5,250 nt of DNA, from NCBI GenBank assembly GCA_030746455.1, contig JASLMQ010000234.1:1-5250 (forward strand), read 5' to 3'. Both the position numbers and the translations under genes were made by a program. The notes under the pieces are model-generated. The model had not been told where the DNA came from. It saw only the letters and a list, made by a program, of their open reading frames with translations, and ran no database searches. Of the stretch, positions 1 through 5,250 are shown piece by piece. Position 1 is the first letter of the stretch. Each line of letters opens with the position of its first letter. Origin of the DNA: Candidatus Latescibacterota bacterium. GTDB taxonomy: Bacteria; Latescibacterota; UBA2968; GCA-2709665.

Positions 1-3000
1 GCCCATTCAGGTGAGTCCCTGCCGGTCGTGTCCGGGGAAGACACGTCCGTGGCATCGCTCAACGAGCGCCACTGGGTGGTGCTGGGCAACGCGATGAACA
101 ACCCGGGACTGATGGCGCTTTACCGGAGGAAGTACGCCTTCGTGGACGACTACTACCCGGGCGGCGACGGGTATGTGATCCGAACGGTGCACAACCCGGA
201 GAGCCGGGGGCACAATGTCCTGCTCGTGGGTGCGAGCACTCCGGAAGGCGGCAAGGCCGCGCTGGACCGGTTGGAGGGCGTTCTTCAGGACAACGGAAAG
301 CAGCTCGGCTACACGAATGTGGCCGCCTCGAACACGCACGAGGGGTTGATGCCGCGCACGACGCCAGACGCCTTCCGCGAGCAGATGGAGGCGGCCTACC
401 TCGGGAACGCTCTGCGCGGACCCATCGAGCAGGGGGTCACGCTGGGTCTGGCTCACCACTTCACCCACGACCCGGACTGCGCGCGGATGTTCCGCGACGT
501 GCTGTTCTACTACGAAGACCTCGTCAGGAACCGACACGACGGTGAGTGGTGCTTCGAGCACATGCTCTTCATCTACGCGTGGACCTGGCGGCTGTTCCAC
601 AACTGGGACCTGATTGAGGAGAGCGACGCCTTCACGGACGAGGAACGGCTGCGCATGACCAACCTCCTCTGGGGGCTGACGCACTATGTGGCCGGCCTCA
701 GCTACTTCGCGAAAGACGAGGAACCGAGGCTGGAGATCCGTCAGAACCATCCGACATTCGCGGCTCTGAGCATGTCCGGCAGCGCAGGGTATTTCAAGAC
801 CTACTACGGGGTCGAGGATTTCGAGAAGGAGCTGCGCTTCAGCCAGATCATCTTCGACGGCCAGGCCAACTGCTACAAGCCGAACGACGACGGTGGTGGA
901 GGCGGGTACTGCTGGCTCGTGCCGAACCACCAGATGATCTACGACCTCAAGCGCGATGAGTTTCGCTTCCTCGACGGCGGGCACCTGCGGGAGATCGCGA
1001 ACTACGCCATCCTGATCTGTGACAACCTGGGCTCGCCGGTCGGCTTCGGCGATGTGGGTGCATACGGCGCCCGCCGGAGCGCGTCCTCGGGGGTGGCGAG
1101 CACGCTGTGCAAGGCGGCCTGGCACTACGACGAAGGGAGCTACCTCTGGGCACTGGAGTGGATGGGCGGGGGGCCCGAGCACGATTGCTTCTACAAGGAC
1201 CTGCCCCGGCAGATCCCCGAGCACATGCTCGGCATCGCCCTTGCCCCTTTCAACCCTCCGCTCTACGACTGGGTGGAGCACAATGCCCCTCAGGGGCCGA
1301 ACGTCGCTCCGGAAGAGGCGTTCGACAAGCTTTGCCTGCGCGACGGGTTCGACGAGGAAGACATGTACCTCCTTCTGGATGGTACCTCGACCTTTGCGCA
1401 CGGTCACGAGGACGGGAACTCGATTGAGCGGCTCACGTGGAAGGGCCGGATGTGGCTCGCGGAGACGGACTACATCTGGAAGCGCCCGAAGCATCACTCG
1501 TCGGTGGTGTCGATCTGCGACGGCGAAAGCGGGGCGATGCCCTCGCTGGTGGCGCTCGAGTGGGCCCAGGACCTGCGCGACCGTGCCTTCACGCGTACCA
1601 CTGTGCCGGGCTACAACGCCACGGACTGGACCCGGGACATGATGTGGGTGAAGGGCAGGTATCTGCTGGTGGCCGACAGCCTGAAGTTGCTCGAGGATGG
1701 CGACTACGACCTTCGCTGCCTGTGGCGAACGCTGGGTGACGTGGACCTTGAGGAGGGGAACCTGGTCGTCGAGCAGGAAGGGGTCTTCTTCGGCATCCGG
1801 TCGGGGGACGAATCGGAGAAGGCGCTCGAGGTGGAGGAGCCTCGAATCGCGGATCGGGATCCCTATGCCAGCTACGACTACGCCGATGGCCCGACCCGGA
1901 TCCTCAAGCAAGAGAAGACGCTGCACGGAAGCGAAGGCGACGTGGAGCGCTACTTCAACCTTCTTGTGGCGGGGAGTCGGGGCGAGATCGAGGCCTGCAA
2001 GGTCGAGCGAATTGGCGACGGTATGGTACGGATCACCGATGGCAGCGGCTCGACGGTCTTCGGGGTGTGCGAGGGCGATGTACGGTTGGGGGGCTTCCGG
2101 ATCGAAGCGGAGGCCTTTGCCCTCACGGGTGACTCGATCGTGCTCCTGAATGGGAAGAGCCTGTCGATAGAGGACGTCTCGGTCCGGAGCCAGGAGCCGT
2201 TCTTCCTGGCCGTGCATCCAGGCGAGGGACGAGGAGAGATCCGCGTCGCGCAGGAGACCGAGGTCGGGGTGAGCGGCGTGCCCGGCATCCGGTTCGAGGG
2301 CGGCTCGGTGGTCGCCTCGGGCGGGACGACTTTGGGGCCAGGAACCTACGAGCTCCGCTTCGAGCCCATGCCGACCGATGCGCTCTGGGAGGCCGTCCGG
2401 ACGGGCGCCACCTACACGCACCGGCGTGCGCCGAAGGCCAATCGGTTCGAACCGGTGGGGACCGACGCCCTCAGTCCCGCCTGGGAGACGACTGTCCAGG
2501 GGGCCGTGCGCTGTCTGGATGCGGAGGACGGCGCCATCGCTCTGGGCACGGAGGCCGGCGAGGTCGCCCTACTCGGCGTCGATGGGGCCAAGTCGTGGTC
2601 TCACCAGACGGATGGCGAGGTGCGTACTGTGCGCCTGACCGATGTGGGGGGAGGCAGGCTCCTGACCGGGGGCCGGGACTGCGCGCTGACCCTTCTGGAC
2701 GAAGCCGGAGCGGCTCGTTGGAAGCGTGACTTTATACCGTCGCACGGTCGCGACCAGATCGTGAACGATGTCGTCACGGCGGATGTGACCGGTGATGGCA
2801 AGGATGAGATCCTTGTGGCCACCGACGGCTGGTTGGTATGGGCGTTGACGCAGCAGAGCGAGGAGATCTGGCAGCGACAGATCGAGCATCACGCGGCGCA
2901 GACGCTGGTGGTGGACGATGTGGATGGCGACGGCCGACAGGAGATCCTGGTGGGGACGGAATACCACACGTCCAACATGCTCGAGGCCGACGGCGCGGTG

Positions 3001-3507
3001 CGATGGACCGTCCGCGGGGGGCCGTGCTTCACGGCCCTGGCTCTGGTGGACCTCAACGGCGATGGGGTGAAGGAGTCGGTGTACGGCGCGATGAACGGTG
3101 AGGTCTACGCCGTCGATTCCACATCCGGCAGCACTCTTTGGACTGTGAACCTGGGTGACGACGTGCGCCACGGCTTCGCGGTGGGGACACCCGACGGGAC
3201 CGCCTTCGTCGCCGGTAGTGAGAGCGGGAACGTGGCCCTGCTGAGCGGAGAGGGCGAGCGCCTCTGGCGGCGCGACCTGGATGCGCCGGTGACAGGCCTG
3301 GCGCTGCTGGGTGGCGGCCAGGATGTGATCGCGGCCGGCACGGCGGCCGGATGGGTGGTGTTGCTGTCGCTCGAGGGCGAAATCGTGGGGTGCCACCAGA
3401 TGGAGGCCGGGGTCTCCGCGTTGACCGCGGCCGCGCTGGACGACGGTTCGGCGGGCCTGGTCGTCGGGGCGGAGGACGGGCGGGTTGTGGCGTTGGGGCA
3501 GGATTGA
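1..3507 (+). CDS. Heparinase II/III-like lyase fused to C-terminal beta-propeller (5' partial)
   Basis: The reading frame is open from the first base (codons at 1, 4, 7...) to a TGA at 3505-3507, giving 1168 residues in the window. The GTG at 28 lies inside what looks like a continuing domain, so the true start is probably upstream. Residues are numbered from the first in-window codon. Residues ~15-110 look like a GH67N-like/Rossmann-type segment (GHNVLLVGAS). Residues ~125-400 are helical and toroid-like, with an Asn249-His250 pair, a Gly-rich loop ending in Tyr303, and GFGDVG at 348-353. Residues ~440-800 are beta-rich and open with KLCLRDGF and HGHEDGNSI (His467, His469), typical of the heparinase II/III C-terminal domain. 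Known family members use Asn, His, Tyr and a beta-domain His for beta-elimination of uronic-acid polysaccharides, and all have counterparts here. Residues ~829-1168 form a propeller with DxxGDGxxE loops at 928, 973 and 1017. Substrate is unknown; export is likely but the signal peptide lies outside the window. Confidence 0.85.
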   Translation, partial: AHSGESLPVVSGEDTSVASLNERHWVVLGNAMNNPGLMALYRRKYAFVDDYYPGGDGYVIRTVHNPESRGHNVLLVGASTPEGGKAALDRLEGVLQDNGKQLGYTNVAASNTHEGLMPRTTPDAFREQMEAAYLGNALRGPIEQGVTLGLAHHFTHDPDCARMFRDVLFYYEDLVRNRHDGEWCFEHMLFIYAWTWRLFHNWDLIEESDAFTDEERLRMTNLLWGLTHYVAGLSYFAKDEEPRLEIRQNHPTFAALSMSGSAGYFKTYYGVEDFEKELRFSQIIFDGQANCYKPNDDGGGGGYCWLVPNHQMIYDLKRDEFRFLDGGHLREIANYAILICDNLGSPVGFGDVGAYGARRSASSGVASTLCKAAWHYDEGSYLWALEWMGGGPEHDCFYKDLPRQIPEHMLGIALAPFNPPLYDWVEHNAPQGPNVAPEEAFDKLCLRDGFDEEDMYLLLDGTSTFAHGHEDGNSIERLTWKGRMWLAETDYIWKRPKHHSSVVSICDGESGAMPSLVALEWAQDLRDRAFTRTTVPGYNATDWTRDMMWVKGRYLLVADSLKLLEDGDYDLRCLWRTLGDVDLEEGNLVVEQEGVFFGIRSGDESEKALEVEEPRIADRDPYASYDYADGPTRILKQEKTLHGSEGDVERYFNLLVAGSRGEIEACKVERIGDGMVRITDGSGSTVFGVCEGDVRLGGFRIEAEAFALTGDSIVLLNGKSLSIEDVSVRSQEPFFLAVHPGEGRGEIRVAQETEVGVSGVPGIRFEGGSVVASGGTTLGPGTYELRFEPMPTDALWEAVRTGATYTHRRAPKANRFEPVGTDALSPAWETTVQGAVRCLDAEDGAIALGTEAGEVALLGVDGAKSWSHQTDGEVRTVRLTDVGGGRLLTGGRDCALTLLDEAGAARWKRDFIPSHGRDQIVNDVVTADVTGDGKDEILVATDGWLVWALTQQSEEIWQRQIEHHAAQTLVVDDVDGDGRQEILVGTEYHTSNMLEADGAVRWTVRGGPCFTALALVDLNGDGVKESVYGAMNGEVYAVDSTSGSTLWTVNLGDDVRHGFAVGTPDGTAFVAGSESGNVALLSGEGERLWRRDLDAPVTGLALLGGGQDVIAAGTAAGWVVLLSLEGEIVGCHQMEAGVSALTAAALDDGSAGLVVGAEDGRVVALGQD

Positions 3508-3514
3508 TGGTGAA

Positions 3515-3547
3515 GCCGCGGAGCGGCGGCGGTATTCTGTTGCTTTC
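3515..3547 (+). terminator. Possible weak terminator after the first lyase gene
   Basis: Eight bases after the stop codon, GCCGC (3515-3519) and GCGGC (3523-3527) can form a 5-bp all-GC stem with a GGA triloop. A T-rich but interrupted stretch follows at about 3532-3547. The stem is short and the T tract is broken and displaced by a few bases, so this is only a candidate intrinsic terminator. The stronger stem at 3637-3670 is an alternative 3' end structure. Confidence 0.25.
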
Positions 3548-3576
3548 GGGGCGGATCTTGGACCAGCAATGGGGAC

Positions 3577-3605
3577 TTGACACTCGATCGGCAAAACGCT
3601 TCTGT
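3577..3605 (+). promoter_or_regulatory. Candidate sigma70-type promoter (perfect -35, poor -10)
   Basis: TTGACA at 3577-3582 matches the vegetative -35 consensus exactly. At 17-base spacing the -10 hexamer would be TTCTGT (3600-3605), which keeps only the first and last T of TATAAT. If used, it would start transcription in the intergenic hairpin region about 350 bases before the second lyase gene, giving a long structured leader. The poor -10 makes chance occurrence quite possible. Confidence 0.25.
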
Positions 3606-3636
3606 TACCCAGGAAATCATATCCGTCTCCCTGAGT

Positions 3637-3670
3637 GATCCTGGGCGAGGGCTTCTTCGAGCCCAGGATC
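3637..3670. repeat. Perfect 10-bp inverted repeat (stem-loop)
   Basis: GATCCTGGGC at 3637-3646 is exactly complementary in reverse to GCCCAGGATC at 3661-3670, with a 14-base loop. No T run follows on the plus strand, so it does not look like a standard intrinsic terminator. It could act as a transcript 3'-end stabiliser or be part of a dispersed palindromic repeat. It sits about 130 bases after the first gene's stop. Confidence 0.75.
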
Positions 3671-3751
3671 GTATCGAAGGGCGGACCTGGGGAAGAGCAG
3701 GTCCTCATTCGCACTGCGGCCTTGTACTTGGCGGCCCTTTCGTCTCGATAC
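3671..3751. repeat. Nested inverted repeats: long closing stem enclosing a 7-bp hairpin
   Basis: GTATCGA (3671-3677) pairs with TCGATAC (3745-3751), and the adjoining AGGGC (3678-3682) pairs with GCCCT (3734-3738), leaving a 6-base bulge on the right side only. Inside this closing stem, GGACCTG (3683-3689) and CAGGTCC (3698-3704) form a perfect 7-bp hairpin with an 8-base loop. The arrangement begins directly where the 3637-3670 palindrome ends. It resembles a folded RNA leader or a small non-autonomous repeat unit. I match it to no known RNA family. Confidence 0.5.
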
Positions 3752-3752
3752 A

Positions 3753-3781
3753 CCTGGTTCGCCACACCCCGGCGAACCAGG
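3753..3781. repeat. Perfect 11-bp inverted repeat (stem-loop)
   Basis: CCTGGTTCGCC at 3753-3763 is the exact reverse complement of GGCGAACCAGG at 3771-3781, with a 7-base loop (ACACCCC). No T tract follows. It lies one base after the previous nested structure, so bases 3637-3781 form an almost continuous run of palindromes. It could be a protein-binding palindrome, a transcript stabiliser or part of a dispersed repeat. Confidence 0.75.
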
Positions 3782-3846
3782 CACTCGACGTGGACGGTTC
3801 AGGCGTATTTGGCGAAAAACCAGCCTGCCGCACCTGCGGAAATCGA

Positions 3847-3874
3847 CCCCTCTCCTGCATTTGCGGGAGAGGGG
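3847..3874. repeat. REP-like hairpin, CCCCTCTCC / GGAGAGGGG type
   Basis: Bases 3847-3858 and 3863-3874 form a 12-bp stem with one T-G wobble and a 4-base ATTT loop. The outer nine pairs are CCCCTCTCC against GGAGAGGGG. A GGGGTGAGGGC tail follows at 3909-3919. From general knowledge, CCCTCTCC...GGAGAGGG hairpins with a GGGTGAGGG tail are a familiar dispersed intergenic repeat in many GC-rich bacteria. Assignment to that class rests on recognition of the pattern, as copy number cannot be seen here. Confidence 0.65.
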
Positions 3875-3876
3875 TA

Positions 3877-3907
3877 CCCGCCGCAGCGCCGTAGGCGCGG
3901 AGGCGGG
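3877..3907. repeat. Second hairpin of the REP-like element
   Basis: Bases 3877-3890 and 3894-3907 form a 14-position stem around a GTA triloop: six outer pairs (CCCGCC/GGCGGG), one C-G pair between two purine mismatches, then five inner pairs (GCGCC/GGCGC). It begins two bases after the preceding hairpin and is followed almost at once by the GGGGTGAGGGC tail, so the three parts (about 3841-3919) read as one compound repeat unit. It ends about 40 bases before the second lyase gene. Confidence 0.6.
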
Positions 3908-3959
3908 CGGGGTGAGGGCGCGCGCATCCTGCGAAGAACCAGATTGAGCGCGGCAATTG

Positions 3960-5250
3960 ATGAACCTTAAAACCATACTGGCGTGCACGTTGCTCAGCCT
4001 GAGCACGCTCGCGTGCCCAACACCATCCAGGGGAAACGACGTGAACATCCGCGAACTGCTAGGCAACAGGGGCGTGTCGGACCAGATGCTCGAGATCCCG
4101 CGCGAACACCCCTACCTGTTCTTTACGGCCGATGACCTTCCCGGGCTGCGGGAAATGGCCACGCGCGAGCCCTACCGCGCGTGCGCCGAAGGGATCGTGC
4201 GAACGGCCCGACTCACTCTGGGCAACCCGATTCCGGATGAGCCCGATCCCGGTGAACCGGAGAGCCGGCTGCCCGATGGGGCGTACGACGAGTCGTTCCT
4301 GAGGGCGACGTATGACTTCCTTTCGTACGCCTACGCGATGGAGTACTACGGCCCTCTCTACGCCTTTGCCTACCTGCTGACCGGGGAAGAGGTCTTCGCC
4401 GAGCGAGCGAAGAGGTGGGCGCTGGCCTTTGCGGACTGGGAGAACTGGGGACCGGCGGGCGACCCATGGGACATGGAGGCGGCTATGATCCTGTCGGGGG
4501 CCGCGATCGTCTACGACTGGCTGCCCGATCGGTTCTCCACCGCAGAGAGGCAGAAGCTCCTCGAGGGACTGCGCGGAAAGGGCCAGAGGCTGTGCGAAAA
4601 GGACGCCCGATGGCTCACGGAGGACCCGGTGCGCCGCCGCGGCGGCCTGGCCAACAATCACCGATGGAGAAGCATCCCCCTGGAGGGATTGGCCGGATTG
4701 GGGCTCCTCCACGACCTCGACGAGGCGCGCGATTGGCTCGACATGGGGTACGTACTCACGAGGGACTACCTGTTGCCGGCGGCATATGGGCGGGACGGTG
4801 AACGGATGGAGGGGCGAGGATGGTTGGCCGTATGCCTGGTCGACGGGGGAAGGTTCATGGAGGCGCTGGCCCGGAACGGGGGACCCGACCTGTTCGACCA
4901 CGAGCCCTTGCGTCGTCTTTCTCACTTCTTGCTGTATGGGGTGGACATGTACCAATCCCAGGGCAGCCAGGCCGAACGGGCCGGTCTGCTGATCCACGCG
5001 AAGCGGTTGGGCGACCCCTCGCTGCAGTGGCTTGCCCTGGAGCATGACCTCGAACCCGATCCGGATGACTATCCGGCCTACTGGTACTACCGGGACAAGG
5101 TGCTCTACGAGGCCGGGGTCTGGCAGGACCTGTCGATGCGCTGGGATGCGGCCGCGGGGCAGATGGCGATCGAAGTGAACGGCGAGGCAAGAGACACGCA
5201 GGGCATCTCCCTGGTGGAGGGGATCGATCGGGTGGTTATCGGCGTCGAGG
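3960..5250 (+). CDS. Heparinase II/III-like lipoprotein, toroid domain (3' partial)
   Basis: The frame from ATG 3960 stays open to the window end (430 codons, no stop). Residues 1-19 look like a lipoprotein signal peptide: Lys4, a Leu-rich core, and STLAC with Cys19 as the candidate lipidated residue. The lipobox is imperfect, with Thr at -3. The mature part opens with HPYLFFTADDLPGLRE (50-65), the usual start of heparinase II/III toroid proteins. Helical repeats follow, with WDMEAAMILSG from 170, YDWLPDRF from 185, and Asn232-Asn233-His234 (NNHRW), the family's catalytic-type Asn-His. The loop DGERMEGRGW (279-288) matches the DGxxxEGxxY pattern but ends in Trp288, not Tyr. The beta domain with the remaining catalytic His lies beyond the window. 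Likely an exported or membrane-anchored lyase acting on acidic polysaccharide. There is no strong Shine-Dalgarno before 3960; the signal peptide decides this start. Confidence 0.82.
   Translation, partial: MNLKTILACTLLSLSTLACPTPSRGNDVNIRELLGNRGVSDQMLEIPREHPYLFFTADDLPGLREMATREPYRACAEGIVRTARLTLGNPIPDEPDPGEPESRLPDGAYDESFLRATYDFLSYAYAMEYYGPLYAFAYLLTGEEVFAERAKRWALAFADWENWGPAGDPWDMEAAMILSGAAIVYDWLPDRFSTAERQKLLEGLRGKGQRLCEKDARWLTEDPVRRRGGLANNHRWRSIPLEGLAGLGLLHDLDEARDWLDMGYVLTRDYLLPAAYGRDGERMEGRGWLAVCLVDGGRFMEALARNGGPDLFDHEPLRRLSHFLLYGVDMYQSQGSQAERAGLLIHAKRLGDPSLQWLALEHDLEPDPDDYPAYWYYRDKVLYEAGVWQDLSMRWDAAAGQMAIEVNGEARDTQGISLVEGIDRVVIGVE
4029..4043 (+). promoter_or_regulatory. Shine-Dalgarno-like site before an in-frame internal GTG
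   Basis: AGGGG at 4029-4033 lies 7 bases before an in-frame GTG at 4041, a better ribosome-binding layout than anything ahead of ATG 3960. Starting at 4041 would remove the whole signal peptide and leave a cytoplasmic protein. Because the upstream 27 codons make a coherent lipoprotein signal, I prefer 3960, and treat this as a possible secondary or chance start. Confidence 0.2.

Larger units (their letters stand above)
3508..3959. other. Hairpin-rich intergenic region between two lyase genes
   Basis: No convincing protein gene is seen in these 452 bases on either strand. Short open frames exist, but they run through inverted repeats and have compositions unlike the flanking genes. The stretch holds six inverted repeats (3515-3527, 3637-3670, 3683-3704, 3753-3781, 3847-3874, 3877-3907), one longer-range pairing (3671-3682 with 3734-3751), and a TTGACA box at 3577. 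Such density suggests a mixture of termination or mRNA-stability structures and dispersed palindromic repeats. Whether any of it is a functional RNA cannot be decided from one sequence. Confidence 0.7.

Noticed and set aside
28..30. GTG at 28 as the real start of the first gene
   Set aside because: The frame is open to base 1, no good ribosome-binding site precedes 28, and the first residues read as the middle of a domain with no signal peptide. An upstream start is more likely.
7..2421. Very long minus-strand open frame (about 804 codons) opposite the first lyase gene
   Set aside because: Its codons are in exact register with the plus-strand codons, so it stops only where the sense gene uses TTA, CTA or TCA, which are rare in GC-rich genes. 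It ends at a sense TCA at 7-9. The translation shows no recognisable domain, while the plus strand encodes a clear lyase.
3507..3638. Small plus-strand frame of 43 codons starting at ATG 3507, overlapping the first gene's stop
   Set aside because: The TGATG overlap looks like translational coupling, but the short product has no domain or coherent composition, and it runs through the candidate terminator hairpin into the palindrome at 3637.
2569..3765. Minus-strand open frame (about 398 codons) overlapping the propeller region and the intergenic hairpins
   Set aside because: It is again in antisense register with the sense codons and ends at a sense CTA at 2569. Its N-terminal part is read through palindromic repeats, and no known family is recognisable.
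3637..3907. CRISPR array or insertion sequence in the intergenic region
   Set aside because: The inverted repeats differ from each other in sequence and spacing, so there are no regular direct repeats or spacers. No transposase frame or matching terminal repeats were seen.
4059..5045. Minus-strand open frame (about 328 codons) opposite the second lyase gene
   Set aside because: It is in exact antisense register with the plus-strand gene and ends at a sense CTA codon (4059-4061). The opposite strand has the signal peptide and family motifs.

Overview
The window is GC-rich bacterial DNA with tightly packed codons. It carries two large plus-strand genes, both cut by the window edges, separated by about 450 bases of non-coding, hairpin-dense sequence. 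Both genes look like members of the heparinase II/III-type (alpha/alpha)-toroid polysaccharide lyase superfamily. Multi-domain uronate-polysaccharide lyases joined to Asp/Gly-rich propeller repeats, plus a lipoprotein-type signal peptide, suggest a polysaccharide-degrading Gram-negative-type organism. Planctomycetes, Lentisphaerae, Poribacteria or a similar environmental lineage would fit, but the window holds no taxonomic marker, so this is inference.

Layout. Bases 1-3507 hold the 3' part of a very large gene. Its N-terminal Rossmann-like/GH67N-like segment is followed by a toroid with the family Asn-His pair and a Gly-rich loop with Tyr, then an all-beta domain with the His-Gly-His motif, and finally a C-terminal beta-propeller with three evenly spaced DxxGDGxxE calcium-loop motifs. 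Bases 3508-3959 are intergenic and hold six clear inverted repeats. The last two form a REP-like element of a type common between genes in GC-rich bacteria. There is also a perfect but isolated TTGACA box. Bases 3960-5250 hold the 5' part of a second gene: a lipoprotein signal peptide, then the toroid domain of another heparinase II/III-like protein, with Trp where the catalytic Tyr is expected.

The two genes probably belong to one locus for depolymerising an acidic (uronic-acid-containing) polysaccharide. The hairpins between them make a single unprocessed operon transcript uncertain. No transporter, sulfatase, regulator, RNA gene, CRISPR array or complete insertion sequence is visible. I see no clear sign of a wholly new system. 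The points most worth checking are the lyase-propeller fusion, the substituted active-site loops and the hairpin cluster.
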